The notes under the pieces were generated by a model that did not search any database, was not told the origin of the DNA, and saw only the letters and a list, made by a program, of their open reading frames with translations. Shown piece by piece: positions 50,201 through 58,498 of a stretch of DNA of 64,000 nucleotides. Numbering within the stretch: the stretch's first letter is position 1; every line of letters begins with the position of its first letter. This DNA comes from Mariprofundus aestuarium (GTDB lineage: Bacteria > Pseudomonadota > Zetaproteobacteria > Mariprofundales > Mariprofundaceae): contig NZ_CP018799.1 in the NCBI RefSeq assembly GCF_002795805.1, forward strand, positions 427,001 to 491,000, given 5' to 3'. Position numbers and translations under genes: made by a program.

Positions 50201-50707
50201 ATTCTGGCGTATGAAGTCACCCTGATTCAGGCCAGATTTTTTCATTGCGGCGAGAATGACAGCATCCATATGGCCGGACTGCATCATCGCCTTTCTGCCT
50301 TTCAGGTCGCTAAATTTGCGGATGCCTGAATCAGCTCGCACCGCCAGCGCCAGAGGTGAGTGCTGGAAGATCGCTGCCAGTGTTTTTACCGGCTTGCCGT
50401 CGGCGCGCGCCAGAATTACACCGGTATCGGTGATGCCGTAACGCCCCTCCTCCATCAGGATATATTCGATAGGGTTTTTGCTGGGGCCACCCTCAATCAG
50501 TTTAACATTCAGCCCTTCATCCCTGTAGTACCCTTTTTCGACAGCCATGTAAAAGCCGGCAAACTGGAATGCATGCTTCCACTTCAGTTGCAGGGAGATG
50601 GCATCGTCAGCACCTGCCAGAACCGGATTGAACAGCAGAAGCAGCGCAAGCAGCGCCGTGCTACATGGGGCGGTTATCTTAAGCAGTGATTGCTTTACCA
50701 GATCCAT
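47216..50707 (-). CDS. Hybrid histidine kinase with periplasmic NMT1/THI5-like binding domain
   Basis: A 1163-residue sensor. In order: signal peptide or first membrane helix (about 10-30); an NMT1/THI5/SsuA-type substrate-binding domain (about 35-280; [48 protein letters not shown]); a membrane helix (about 340-360); PAS (about 375-500); GAF (about 510-670); PAS (about 680-790); HisKA with His804; HATPase ([21 protein letters not shown]); and receiver with Asp1094 in [11 protein letters not shown]. It overlaps the Tsx-like gene upstream by 13 bases and the aldo/keto reductase downstream by four. The THI5-like domain predicts a small ligand, possibly a pyrimidine. Confidence 0.9.
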   Translation of the reverse strand: MDLVKQSLLKITAPCSTALLALLLLFNPVLAGADDAISLQLKWKHAFQFAGFYMAVEKGYYRDEGLNVKLIEGGPSKNPIEYILMEEGRYGITDTGVILARADGKPVKTLAAIFQHSPLALAVRADSGIRKFSDLKGRKAMMQSGHMDAVILAAMKKSGLNQGDFIRQNTSFNLDDLINRKTDAFSIYTTDQPHQLEDLGIPYHILHPNDYGIDFYGDLLITSDDEVANHPERANAMIRASMKGWQYALDNLDETVELIQKQYNSQHLSKSQLYFEAVKTGEMILKNVVNPGYMSLARWQKIAQTYQDIDLISADFEVNGLVYEPALELEEILGQYLWQLLVFGLLSLLAIFALQTLLLRRMVKNRTAELETSEARFHKLVDNVPGITYRCAYDENRTMDYISDAVETVSGYPASDFYANQIRSFASIIHPDDTKQIIKDMIKAVKHKEPYTLEYRLICRNGQVRWVHERGQAVFDAAEKVVCLEGNIFDISEQKQTESQVKSTSMILEMIASDRNLPHILEEIVRVHEKRHPEMKASILLLKEGRLYKGAAPNLPDEYNRALEGIEIGPMVGSCGTAAYSRKRVIVEDISTDERWSPYKELALLLGLQACWSEPILDSDGHVLGTFAMYYDHPALPDNEEIAEITNAAKLSAIAIERSLYIEKMQKLSSAVEQASEVVTITNSNGEIEYVNPAFTRITGFSSDEAMGKTPQLFRSDEYQKLAIEMREVIRLGNTWQGKIIEKRKDGSTYPAMLTISPIRSDDGTITHFVGVHEDISKIQKLEEQFYQAQKMESIGTLVGGIAHDFNNMLAGITGNIYLAKRLAEGQPKITTKLENIQGLSNRAADMIKQLLTFAKKDVVEKRTILLTPFIKETFKLHRVSVPEDIDFSLEIEANMKVSADITQLQQVLLNLLNNARDAVEDVKQPVIRIRLEKFQPDPGFLSSHESAKNAPYAHLTIKDNGYGIPEEDLDNIFEPFFTTKSVGKGTGLGLSMVFGAVQSHNGIIDVRSKVGKGTTFHIYLPLITTELENKEETQAASRAANGETILFVDDETGVLAIIAEVLENIGYRVLTAENGEQALELYNSNAIDLILTDVVMPKMGGVELARTVRVLNPGIPIVFATGYDKRQEIERDSGLQGIAVINKPYSVEHLEQTLGDMLEMKT

Positions 50708-51456
50708 TTCATCATCCCCTGCACAACACTGCTGTTCAGGTTGCGATTATGATGATAATCCCACTCAATGCCGACTAACAGGTTGTCAAAGTCCTGATCG
50801 GCCAGATTACCAAGATTAAGCAGCAGCTGTGGCTGCGTGCTTATTTCCGTGCCGTTATTATCAGAGCCATATATGTCGATGAAACCTTCAAACGATAACC
50901 ATGTGCCCAGAGGAACGCTCCATACACCGGTGGTCTGCCAGGTCTGGCTGTTAAAGTTATCCTTGCGCAGGTAAAGATTGATGCTGAGCAGGTTAAAGCC
51001 GGGAATGGTGAGGTCGGCACCCAGGCCGATCAGTTCGGCATGGAAGCCCTCTCCATCACGATTAAGCTGCCCTGCGAGAAAGAGATCCTTGAATATACCG
51101 GCGGATAGATTCTGGCCAGAAAGTGCAGAAAAACTCAGGCGGGGAGCCCATTCGGAATAGATGCGTGACCGGCTGCCGGTAGGGGCTCCGGCAAAATCGA
51201 GGAAGTTTCCTGAGAGAAAGTCGACAAAGAAATAGTTGTCACCATAAGACCAGGTGCTGAAATGCTCCAGCGTGAGGGTGGTCATTTTCCCATTAGAGGT
51301 GTTGTTGCCGTAATAGTTGTCATGAAAGTTGGTGCCGTAGAGCAGCTGTAGATTCGTGGTGGAGAAGTTTTCCGCATGTGATGTGGCCGGAGCGAAAGAG
51401 AGCAGCGTAAAGCAGAGCAGTAGCGTGCTGAGCGGGTGCTTAAGATTGGCGGGCAT
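50695..51456 (-). CDS. Tsx/OmpK-like outer-membrane channel
   Basis: A 253-residue beta-barrel protein. The start is ATG 51456 with AGGAAA before it; the signal peptide ends at SHA (about residue 27). The mature protein alternates aromatic and polar residues as in a barrel: STTNLQLLYGTNFHDNYYGN, LEHFSTWSYGDNYFFVDFLS, and a C-terminal MMKWIW ending in an aromatic residue, the signal for Bam. The LEHFSTWSYGDNYFFVD region resembles the Tsx/OmpK nucleoside-channel family. It overlaps the deaminase gene by 17 bases and the kinase by 13 bases. Confidence 0.82.
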   Translation of the reverse strand: MPANLKHPLSTLLLCFTLLSFAPATSHAENFSTTNLQLLYGTNFHDNYYGNNTSNGKMTTLTLEHFSTWSYGDNYFFVDFLSGNFLDFAGAPTGSRSRIYSEWAPRLSFSALSGQNLSAGIFKDLFLAGQLNRDGEGFHAELIGLGADLTIPGFNLLSINLYLRKDNFNSQTWQTTGVWSVPLGTWLSFEGFIDIYGSDNNGTEISTQPQLLLNLGNLADQDFDNLLVGIEWDYHHNRNLNSSVVQGMMKWIW

Positions 51457-52027
51457 TATAGATTTTCCTGTTAAGCTCTGCATAACTCTTAAGTACGGCA
51501 GCGGCTTCATCTCGACAGATATCGGCTTCAACCGTAATGCCACGCTCATTAAGCGCCTCCTTCCAGTCAGGGAGCTTAGGTCCCTCGTCAAAGCCGATAG
51601 CACGTGCATCCTCATCGCGTGCGCCGCAACTCAGGTGGCGGATACCGGACCATGGGATGGCCCCGAAACACATCGCACACGGTTCGGTGCTGGTGACCAG
51701 TTCAAAGTGGGGTAGCCCCTCTGCACCCAGATCAAAGGTGCCCAGCTTCTTCTGGGCAATAGAGATGGCGATCATCTCGGCATGTGCCATGGAGCAGTTT
51801 GAAGGGACGACAAGATTGATGCCTGCGGCAAGCAAGGTATGGCAATCCATGTCGAAGATTGCCGCGCCGAATGGCCCGCCACTGCCATGTTCTATATTCA
51901 GGCGGGCAAGATGGATGGCAAGCTGCATGCGCGACTCGCTGTCCGCATATACCCTGTCATCCCCTGCCATGAACTCGGAGAGCCACTGCGGCAGCTGGAT
52001 GGTGATGTTGGAAACGAACGCAGTCAT
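51440..52027 (-). CDS. Cytidine-deaminase-fold nucleobase/nucleoside deaminase
   Basis: Zinc-dependent deaminase of 195 residues. Zinc and proton-shuttle motifs are HAEM (near residue 83) and PCAMC (near residue 118), with GGPFGAAIFD before them. The layout is close to guanine deaminase/GuaD-like and TadA-like enzymes, with an extended C-terminal helix (AAAVLKSYAELNRKIYN). ATG at 52027 without a clear ribosome site; it is the first gene of the four-gene minus-strand unit. Substrate cannot be fixed from sequence. Confidence 0.85.
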   Translation of the reverse strand: MTAFVSNITIQLPQWLSEFMAGDDRVYADSESRMQLAIHLARLNIEHGSGGPFGAAIFDMDCHTLLAAGINLVVPSNCSMAHAEMIAISIAQKKLGTFDLGAEGLPHFELVTSTEPCAMCFGAIPWSGIRHLSCGARDEDARAIGFDEGPKLPDWKEALNERGITVEADICRDEAAAVLKSYAELNRKIYNARQS

Positions 52028-52053
52028 GCAAAGAAAATAGCAGGAACAGCAGT

Positions 52054-52071
52054 AACTATCAAAAAATAGTT
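52054..52071. repeat. Small hairpin between fkbP and the deaminase
   Basis: Six-base arms AACTAT and ATAGTT flank CAAAAA, in the 77-base gap. On the minus strand the loop reads TTTTTG. It may weakly separate fkbP from the downstream operon; too short to be a confident terminator. Confidence 0.3.
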
Positions 52072-52104
52072 CTCAGCGTATTTCCATACATTTTCCTGAT
52101 TTCT

Positions 52105-52581
52105 TCAGTGTACCAGTAGGAGTTCAACCTCGAAAATCAGGGTTTCTCTCGGGCCGATGGCATCGCCCGCACCGCGAGCGCCGTAGGCCAGTTGCTCGGG
52201 GATAAAGAGCTGCCATTTTGCGCCCACCTTCATCAGTTGCAGTGCTTCGGTCCAACCGGGGATCACCTTGTTGGTCTGAAAGATCATCGGTTTGCCACGA
52301 GCATAAGAGCTGTCGAACTCGCGCCCTTCGATTGTAGTGCCGCGGTAGTCCACGGTAACGTAATCTTTCAGTGCAGGTGATTTACCCGTTCCTGCTCGCA
52401 GAATCTTGTACTGCAGGCCACTGGCCAGAGCTACAACGCCTTCCTGTGTAGCATTGTGCTGCAGAAATGCGGCTCCTTTTGCGGCGTTGTCAGCAGCAAG
52501 CTGGTGGTTGTAGGCCTTCGGCGGTTCCGACGAGCAGCCAATAAGAAGCAGGGTCAATAATAGTGCGAATAACTTTTTCAT
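52105..52581 (-). CDS. FKBP-type peptidyl-prolyl isomerase lipoprotein
   Basis: Periplasmic folding catalyst of 158 residues from ATG 52581. The signal peptide with lipobox LLIGCS puts lipid on about Cys16. A helical stretch (AADNAAKGAAFLQHNATQEG) leads to the FKBP domain: LKDYVTVDYRGTTIEGREFD, then QTNKVIPGWTEALQLMKVGA and IPEQLAYGARG, with family aromatic residues kept. The N-terminal helical segment is shorter than in FkpA/Mip, so dimerisation is uncertain. Eight bases downstream of fmdB. Confidence 0.9.
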   Translation of the reverse strand: MKKLFALLLTLLLIGCSSEPPKAYNHQLAADNAAKGAAFLQHNATQEGVVALASGLQYKILRAGTGKSPALKDYVTVDYRGTTIEGREFDSSYARGKPMIFQTNKVIPGWTEALQLMKVGAKWQLFIPEQLAYGARGAGDAIGPRETLIFEVELLLVH

Positions 52582-52589
52582 GTTTAATC

Positions 52590-52817
52590 CTAGTTTAATC
52601 CCGGACAACAGCCACCGGAGCCACAGGCGGGAGCCGGTGAGCAGGGGGCAGTTCCGCAGGCTGTATCGGGCGAGCCTTTGGTGACGGAGTGGGCCGAGAT
52701 CAGCTTTTTTAAGTTTGTGCTGCTGCAGTGTTTGCAGGTCACGGTTTCGGAGCTGTTGCGTACCAGTGTTTCAAATTGCAGCTGACAATCACCACATCGA
52801 AATTCGTAAATAGGCAT
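52590..52817 (-). CDS. FmdB-family zinc ribbon protein
   Basis: A 75-residue putative regulatory protein starting MPIYEFRCGDCQLQFETLVR, the classical FmdB opening. The zinc ribbon cysteines are in CGDC and CKHC. The C-terminus is rich in Cys, Gly, Ser and Pro (ACGTAPCSPAPACGSGGCC), as is common in this family. ATG at 52817 has AGGAGAG upstream. The longer in-frame reading to 53006 runs into the divergent kinase and is not supported. Role unclear. Confidence 0.88.
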   Translation of the reverse strand: MPIYEFRCGDCQLQFETLVRNSSETVTCKHCSSTNLKKLISAHSVTKGSPDTACGTAPCSPAPACGSGGCCPGLN

Positions 52818-52942
52818 GGGTCTCTCCTTGGGGGGTAATCCTACATGCTTGAAGGAATGAGTGAAGCGTATACCCGCAAGAGAGTATGCCGCTTGTGTTG
52901 CAGTTGCTTGCTGGAGTGCTGAAAGGAGGCTAGAAAGCAGAG

Positions 52943-55051
52943 ATGAACGTTGTGATGGAGAGAGGGGGTTTGTCGATATTTGATGATCGACGAAAAGTCC
53001 TGGCATTAGTACATCTGGTAACCGGCTGCACGCTGGTGTTCTTCATCGCCGTTCATCTCTTCGAACAGTGCTGTTATAGCCTCTCTCTGGTTCAAGCAGG
53101 GGCGGCTATACTGATGCTGGTTAACTGGGTCCGGATTCGCAATGATGCAGATCTCTCCGTCATCGAAAATAGTCTGATGCTTGGCGCTCTAATTGTTTTC
53201 TCCGCCCTGTTTGCCTTTGAGAGCCTTGAGGATACGGGCATCTACTGGGTCGCGGGTTACCCGTTTGTCGCCTACTTCGTGCATCCGGCAACAAAAGCCA
53301 GGTACTGGGTTGGCGCTTATGTGGCTGTGCTGATTGCTGTTGATGGGCTTGTGGCTGCAGGACTGTTTGAGCTGTCATATTCAACCACCCAGATTCTCTG
53401 CCTTATCTCCGTAGTGTTTGTTTTCGGGGCGCTGGCCCATATCTACAAATCGCAGCTCGAACTTCGCCAGCAACAGCTGGCTGAGGCCAACATACGACTG
53501 GAGCAGCAACAGAAGCATATGCAGACAATTCTCGATCATTCACCGGTCGGTATCTGGATGGTGGACTCCAATCGCCGGTTCCTGTTCGTAAACAGGGTCT
53601 GGTCTGAATGGTTTGGCTTTTCGGAGAAGCAGGCCCGGCAGGTGGAAGACTACACCCTGCTAATCCCCGAAGCGTTGGCAGCGAAATGGCAGGCATCTGA
53701 TCAGGCGTGTTTGGCTTCGGATGAGCCCTATCTTCTCAGGGATGAGGTCTCCTGTACTGACGGCGTGGTAAGAACCTTTGATGCGATCAAAGTAAAGGTA
53801 TCGGGAAGCAGTGGCGAGGTACTTGGCATTGTCGGCTTTGCTATCGATGTCAGTGATAAATTAAGAGCAGAAGAGGAGCAGCGGGATCTGGAGAGGCAAG
53901 TGCAGCATTCGCAGCGACTGGAGTCGCTTGGCGTGATGGCCGGTGGCGTGGCGCATGATTTCAATAATCTGCTGACGGCCATTCAGGGCAGTCTCGAACT
54001 GGCAAAGCTGGAGGAGGGTGTAAGCGAATCGATGCAGGAGTCACTTTCATGTATTGATTCAGCGGCGCATGCAGCTACCGAACTTTGCCGTCAGATGCTT
54101 ACCTACTCCGGTAAGGGGGTGTTGAAAACTGAGCCCATCAATCTCCGAGACCTGATTGAGGATATGCACTCACTGTTCGAAATCTCAGTCGGTAAGCAGA
54201 TCACTCTGGATTATAATTTTGATCAGACTCCCAGTGTGGTTCAAGGTGATAGAAGCCAGATCAGCCAGGTGCTGCTGAACCTAGTGATCAATGCCGCTGA
54301 AGCCATAGGTAGTGATGAAAAGCAGGGTAAGATATCGATGTCGCTCACCCATCGTGACCTGGATGCGGGAAATCAGAAACTTGCGTCAGGTTTTGAACTT
54401 CAATCCGGCTGTTATGTTGTGATGACAGTAGAAGATAATGGTGCCGGCATGGATGGTGACATCATCGAACATATGTTCGATCCTTTCTTTACAACCAAGT
54501 TTACAGGACGTGGGCTGGGTTTAAGTGCCATCATGGGAATATTACGTACGCATCAAGCTGGAATCGAGGTGCAGAGCACGCCCGGTGTTGGCACCTCGAT
54601 GACTATCTGGATTCCCTGCCATCGCGATGAAACGCTTGTTTCTGAGGATGAGAAGGCGCCCAAGGGTGCGCCGGTGAAGGGTGCCAAGGTTCTGGTAGTC
54701 GACGATGAAGTGGCTGTGGCGGCAGTAGCTAAAAGAATGCTGGAGAAGTTGGGCCAGCAAGTTGTCTTGGCCTCAAATGGCCGCGAGGCAGTAGAGATCT
54801 TTTCGCATGAGGAAGATTTCGACTGGGTATTGCTGGATGTGACCATGCCTGAGATGGATGGAGTGGAGTGCCTGAAGGCCTTGCGTAAAGTTGATCCCGC
54901 TGTCTATGTCACGATGTCATCCGGTTACGATGCGGAAAATGCATTGAATGGATCCGGTGATTGCCATCCGAATGGTTTCCTTAGTAAACCCTACAGCTTT
55001 GCTGCCTTGCGAGCAGTGGTTGAAAATGCAGAGGCAGCTCGAAGCGATTAA
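52943..55051 (+). CDS. Hybrid histidine kinase (TM-PAS-HisKA-HATPase-receiver)
   Basis: A 702-residue membrane sensor kinase. About six membrane helices (residues 20-170) and a short coiled coil (RQQQLAEANIRLEQQQKH) lead to a PAS domain (about 190-310), a HisKA box with His338 in GGVAHDFNN, an HATPase domain (NAAEAIG, DNGAGMDGD, GRGLGLSAIMG) and a receiver with Asp632 in LLDVTMPEMDG. ATG at 52943 lies 13 bases after AGGAGG; an ATG at 52955 is an alternative. Its stop overlaps that of the convergent CDGSH gene inside a palindrome. No response regulator neighbour. Confidence 0.9.
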   Translation: MNVVMERGGLSIFDDRRKVLALVHLVTGCTLVFFIAVHLFEQCCYSLSLVQAGAAILMLVNWVRIRNDADLSVIENSLMLGALIVFSALFAFESLEDTGIYWVAGYPFVAYFVHPATKARYWVGAYVAVLIAVDGLVAAGLFELSYSTTQILCLISVVFVFGALAHIYKSQLELRQQQLAEANIRLEQQQKHMQTILDHSPVGIWMVDSNRRFLFVNRVWSEWFGFSEKQARQVEDYTLLIPEALAAKWQASDQACLASDEPYLLRDEVSCTDGVVRTFDAIKVKVSGSSGEVLGIVGFAIDVSDKLRAEEEQRDLERQVQHSQRLESLGVMAGGVAHDFNNLLTAIQGSLELAKLEEGVSESMQESLSCIDSAAHAATELCRQMLTYSGKGVLKTEPINLRDLIEDMHSLFEISVGKQITLDYNFDQTPSVVQGDRSQISQVLLNLVINAAEAIGSDEKQGKISMSLTHRDLDAGNQKLASGFELQSGCYVVMTVEDNGAGMDGDIIEHMFDPFFTTKFTGRGLGLSAIMGILRTHQAGIEVQSTPGVGTSMTIWIPCHRDETLVSEDEKAPKGAPVKGAKVLVVDDEVAVAAVAKRMLEKLGQQVVLASNGREAVEIFSHEEDFDWVLLDVTMPEMDGVECLKALRKVDPAVYVTMSSGYDAENALNGSGDCHPNGFLSKPYSFAALRAVVENAEAARSD

Positions 55052-55056
55052 TCGCT
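55043..55056. repeat. 14-base palindrome holding both convergent stop codons
   Basis: AGCGATTAATCGCT is a perfect palindrome. Read on either strand it encodes Ser-Asp-stop: it ends the hybrid kinase on the plus strand (stop 55049-55051) and the CDGSH protein on the minus strand (stop 55048-55050). The genes therefore overlap by four bases. Confidence 0.85.
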
Positions 55057-55686
55057 GCTAAAACCAACTGCAGCATGGCTGCCATCGCAGTAGGGTTTGT
55101 TTTTCGAGGAACCACATCTGCACAGCGCACTTTTTCCGCACACCCTTGCCGTGTTCCCTCCTGCATCACAAATCGCATGCGGGCCGACCAGGTAGAGCGG
55201 TCCATCCTTTAGTGTTTTGATATCCAGAGTGCCTGACTCCGGATTCTCATCCGGATTAAATGGTTGCACATGACCAGCATCGCTGAACCCTCCATCGGTA
55301 TGAGAGCCGTCACACCAGGGCTTGGTTTTGGATGCGCCGCATCTGCACAGGGTGGCGCGCGGGGAGGCCTGCGCTTCGCCGTTGATTGTAAAATCGGCAT
55401 GGACGGATAACGGGCCATCGGCCTCAGCAGTTACCCTGTTCACAGCAGGAACCGTTTCGTTAGCTCCAAGTTTCTTTTCATAACGAAGGGCGCCGGAAGG
55501 GCAGGTCTCGATCAGGCTGGCCAGAGTATCGGCATTGCATGCATCAGGGTTGATCCACGGCCCCTTTATATTCGCCCTGAAGACGTCGGGCAGGCCGTGC
55601 ACACATTTTCCTGAGTGAATACAGCGAATTGCATCAAAATAGACAGTTATTTCCTTGCCTTCGTATTTCTGAACGTTATTACTCAT
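55048..55686 (-). CDS. CDGSH iron-sulfur protein with N-terminal mono-cluster ferredoxin-like domain
   Basis: A 212-residue predicted redox protein. The start is ATG 55686 with AAGGAG upstream. The N-terminal part (about 1-75) is a divergent 4Fe-4S mono-cluster domain: CIHSGKCVHGLPDVF, then CNADT and ETCPSGALRYE. Two CDGSH motifs follow, CRCGASKTKPWCDGSH near 135 and CRCGSSKNKPYCDGSH near 195, each expected to bind a 2Fe-2S cluster with three Cys and one His. The last gene of a four-gene operon of redox and stress genes. Function in vivo unknown; electron transfer or cluster transfer are both possible. Confidence 0.88.
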   Translation of the reverse strand: MSNNVQKYEGKEITVYFDAIRCIHSGKCVHGLPDVFRANIKGPWINPDACNADTLASLIETCPSGALRYEKKLGANETVPAVNRVTAEADGPLSVHADFTINGEAQASPRATLCRCGASKTKPWCDGSHTDGGFSDAGHVQPFNPDENPESGTLDIKTLKDGPLYLVGPHAICDAGGNTARVCGKSALCRCGSSKNKPYCDGSHAAVGFSSD

Positions 55687-55702
55687 GTCAAACTCCTTAA
55701 GT

Positions 55703-56422
55703 CTAGTCGACAAATGGGCCGTGCTGGTGGATCGGCTCACGGTGCGCTCTGCCAAAGCACCACATCAGTCTTGCACCCTGTTCACTCTTCAATTCAAGCC
55801 GTTGCTCATCCTCTGCAAATGCAGCCTGGCCGGTTACAAGCTGGGTGTTATTTGCTGTGAGCTTGCCTGCCACAGCATAGATGAAGCCGCGCAAATCGGA
55901 AGGGATGTTATGCCTGAGCAGGCTTCCCGGCTGCAGCTGGATATCGAGATACTCCATCTCGGTGTGTAGATGTAACGGTGATCCCTCTCCAACGATGGTG
56001 CGCACCTTGACGCCATCTATGCAGCGTTCGTGAATCTCCTTGCCCTGCAACTGCTGGTAGCCTGGATCAATTGACTTCAGCTGCCTGGGAAGGTTGATCC
56101 ATAATTGGATGCCGTGGGCGCGACCATCCGGAAATTCGGAGTGCACCAGCCCGCGCCCGGCAGTGAATCGTTGGGCCCCACCACCATGAATGGTGCCGCT
56201 GTTTCCTAGGTTGTCGGTATGTTTCATGCCGCCGTCAAAGAGGTAGGTGATCGCCTCGAAACCGCGATGCGGGTGGTCGGGAAAACCGCCGCCGCTGATA
56301 TCGAAGTGGTCCCAGAGCACGAAAGGATCAAAGTTACGCAGCCCCGCCAGTGGCATCAGCCTTTTGACGGTAACGCCATCACCTTCAGGTACGCTGGTGG
56401 ATTGAACAATGGTTATGCTCAT
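55703..56422 (-). CDS. Pirin family protein
   Basis: Bicupin protein of 239 residues. Metal-ligand motifs are FPDHPHRGFEAITYLFDG near residue 48 and GRGLVHSEFPDG near 90. Some bacterial pirins have quercetinase activity; others regulate enzymes. The C-terminal domain is a typical shorter cupin. ATG at 56422 overlaps yqjG by four bases. Sixteen bases separate it from the CDGSH gene. Confidence 0.92.
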   Translation of the reverse strand: MSITIVQSTSVPEGDGVTVKRLMPLAGLRNFDPFVLWDHFDISGGGFPDHPHRGFEAITYLFDGGMKHTDNLGNSGTIHGGGAQRFTAGRGLVHSEFPDGRAHGIQLWINLPRQLKSIDPGYQQLQGKEIHERCIDGVKVRTIVGEGSPLHLHTEMEYLDIQLQPGSLLRHNIPSDLRGFIYAVAGKLTANNTQLVTGQAAFAEDEQRLELKSEQGARLMWCFGRAHREPIHQHGPFVD

Positions 56423-57375
56423 GATGAAAACCTCGCTCTGTCATGTGGGAGACCGAAATCAAGCGCTGGCCCTTTGGGAACAATGCGGGTTGGGTTAATG
56501 CTTTCGTGACTGTAGTAGTAGTGCTCTTTGATGTGTTCGAAATCCACTGTCTCAGCGATGCCCGGCTGCTGGTAGAGATCGCGCAGGTAACCCGTGAGAT
56601 TGGGCATGTCGGCGATACGGTTGCGATTGCATTTGAAATGGCCGACATAGACGGCATCAAAGCGAATCAGCGTGGTGAAGAGTCGCCAGTCAGCTTCGGT
56701 GATGCGGTTTCCCACTAGATAGCGCTGCTCTGAAAGCATCCCTTCGACCTTGTCGAGTGCAGCGAAGAGGTTGTCGAATGCCTCCTCATACGCCTGCTGT
56801 AGCGTGGCGAAGCCGCATTTATAGACGCCATTGTTGATGCCGGGATATACAAAGGCATTGATCAGATCAATCTCTGAATGCAGTGCTTCAGGGTAGTAGT
56901 CATCGCTATTGCCGGTCAGCCCATTAAAGGCGGAGTTGAAGATGCGGATAATCTCTGCTGACTCATTACAGACGATGCGCTCCTCTTTTTTGTCCCAGAG
57001 AATCGGCACGGTCACACGCCCTGTATAATGAGGGTCGGCTTTGCCATAGAGCTGATGGGCATGGGTAAAACCGTAGAGCGGTTCTGGTTCTGAAAACTGC
57101 CAGCCCTGATCCAGCATATGTGGTTGTACGACAGTGACCGGAATGATCTCCTCCAAGCCTTTGAGTTTACGGAATATAAGCGCTCTATGCGCCCACGGGC
57201 AGGCCAGTGAGACATAGAGGTGATATCGGTCTGCCTCTACCTTTAGTTCATATTTGCCAGTTTCATTGGAGGTTGAGGGGCAGTGAAATTTCGAAGGTGC
57301 ACGATGAAACTTACCATCCTTTGCTGCCCATTTGCCGTCATCAGTTTCCCAGACGCCATGAATCATCATGCCCAT
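56419..57375 (-). CDS. yqjG: Glutathionyl-hydroquinone reductase (Xi-class GST)
   Basis: Reduces glutathionyl-hydroquinones to hydroquinones with glutathione. The 318 residues carry the Xi-class signature LACPWAHRALIFR with the catalytic cysteine near residue 59. The GVWETDDGKWAAKDGKFHR N-terminus and the C-terminal region with CNRNRIADMPNL are typical. ATG at 57375 overlaps the nemA stop by one base. Sits between an ene-reductase and a pirin, consistent with quinone/electrophile handling. Confidence 0.93.
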   Translation of the reverse strand: MGMMIHGVWETDDGKWAAKDGKFHRAPSKFHCPSTSNETGKYELKVEADRYHLYVSLACPWAHRALIFRKLKGLEEIIPVTVVQPHMLDQGWQFSEPEPLYGFTHAHQLYGKADPHYTGRVTVPILWDKKEERIVCNESAEIIRIFNSAFNGLTGNSDDYYPEALHSEIDLINAFVYPGINNGVYKCGFATLQQAYEEAFDNLFAALDKVEGMLSEQRYLVGNRITEADWRLFTTLIRFDAVYVGHFKCNRNRIADMPNLTGYLRDLYQQPGIAETVDFEHIKEHYYYSHESINPTRIVPKGPALDFGLPHDRARFSS

Positions 57376-58448
57376 CAGGTGATCTCTAACATTGGATAAT
57401 CGGTGTAGCCGTGCTCATCTCCTCCGTAAAAGGTGGACTGATCCGCTTGATTCAGAGGTGCACTGCGACGAAATCGTTCAGGCAGGTCCGGGTTGGCCAG
57501 GAAGGGGATGCCGAAGGCTACCAAATCAGCAGCTCCGGAGGTGACCTTCTGTTCAGCACGGGCGTGGTCATAACCGCCATTGGCAATATAGATGCCATCA
57601 TAGCGCTCGCGTAGTTGGCCGGTGTCGAAGTCAGAGCTGGCTTCACCTGTCATGCTTACCTCTACAACATGCAGAAAGGCTAGTCCTAAACTGCTGAGTT
57701 TTGCGCTTACGTAATTGAAGGTGGCCTGAGGATCTGAATCTGACATATCGTTGAACGCATTAATTGGAGAGATGCGAACACCAACCCTGTGATGGCCAAT
57801 TTCGTTGCCAACGGCTGCCACAACCTCCAGTAGTAGTCGGGCACGGTTTTCCAGTGAACCTCCGTAACGATCCGTGCGCTGGTTGCTGCCATCGCGGATG
57901 AACTGATCGATCAGGTAGCCGTTTGCGGCATGGATCTCAACACCATCAAACCCGGCTTCTTTGGCGCAGGCCGCAGCATGGCGATAACTCTCGACGATGT
58001 CGGGAATCTCGGAGGTCTCCAGAGCCCGTGGCTCGACAAAGGCTTTCATGCCTTCATAGGTGATTGCCTCACCCGCAGGCCTGATAGCCGAGGGGGCAAC
58101 AGGCAACTCACCACCATGGAAATCGGGATGGGAGATGCGGCCGCAGTGCCAGAGCTGCACGAAGATGTGGCCGCCTTTGGCATGTACGGCTTCGGTAACC
58201 TGCTTCCAGCCGGTGACCTGCTCAGCGTTAAAGATGCCCGGTGTGGCCGGGTAACCCACTGCCTGTTCGGAAATTTGCGCGCCCTCAGTGACAATCAGCC
58301 CGGCTCCGGCGCGTTGGGCGTAATATTCGGCCATCATGGTATTGGCTACGGTGTCTGGAGCTCTGTTTCGGGTCATAGGCGCCATCACCATGCGGTTGCT
58401 CAGTCTCTGGCCACCCAGTTCTATGCTGGAAAATAGTTCGTTGCTCAT
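57375..58448 (-). CDS. nemA: Old yellow enzyme family ene-reductase (NemA-like)
   Basis: FMN-dependent reductase of activated alkenes, quinones and related electrophiles. With start ATG 58448 (AGGAGA before it) it has 357 residues. Motifs: NRMVMAPMTRNRA near 20, QLWHCGRISHPDF with the FMN-proximal histidine region, and GFDGVEIHAANGYLIDQF. The latter holds the substrate-binding His-Asn pair. RTDRYGGSLENRARLL follows. First complete gene of the operon nemA-yqjG-pirin-CDGSH. Confidence 0.92.
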   Translation of the reverse strand: MSNELFSSIELGGQRLSNRMVMAPMTRNRAPDTVANTMMAEYYAQRAGAGLIVTEGAQISEQAVGYPATPGIFNAEQVTGWKQVTEAVHAKGGHIFVQLWHCGRISHPDFHGGELPVAPSAIRPAGEAITYEGMKAFVEPRALETSEIPDIVESYRHAAACAKEAGFDGVEIHAANGYLIDQFIRDGSNQRTDRYGGSLENRARLLLEVVAAVGNEIGHHRVGVRISPINAFNDMSDSDPQATFNYVSAKLSSLGLAFLHVVEVSMTGEASSDFDTGQLRERYDGIYIANGGYDHARAEQKVTSGAADLVAFGIPFLANPDLPERFRRSAPLNQADQSTFYGGDEHGYTDYPMLEIT

Positions 58449-58498
58449 TCTTTCTCCTTTATGTCTACCAAGATTCATTCCACGAGGTGAATGCAATC

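Noticed and set aside
50695-51615. Longer start of the Tsx-like channel (306 residues)
   Set aside because: It would hide the signal peptide and sit inside the deaminase gene; ATG 51456 has a ribosome site and a proper signal sequence.
52590-53006. Longer version of the FmdB protein (138 codons)
   Set aside because: The first 63 codons lie across the divergent kinase start and have no family match; the internal ATG at 52817 has a ribosome site.
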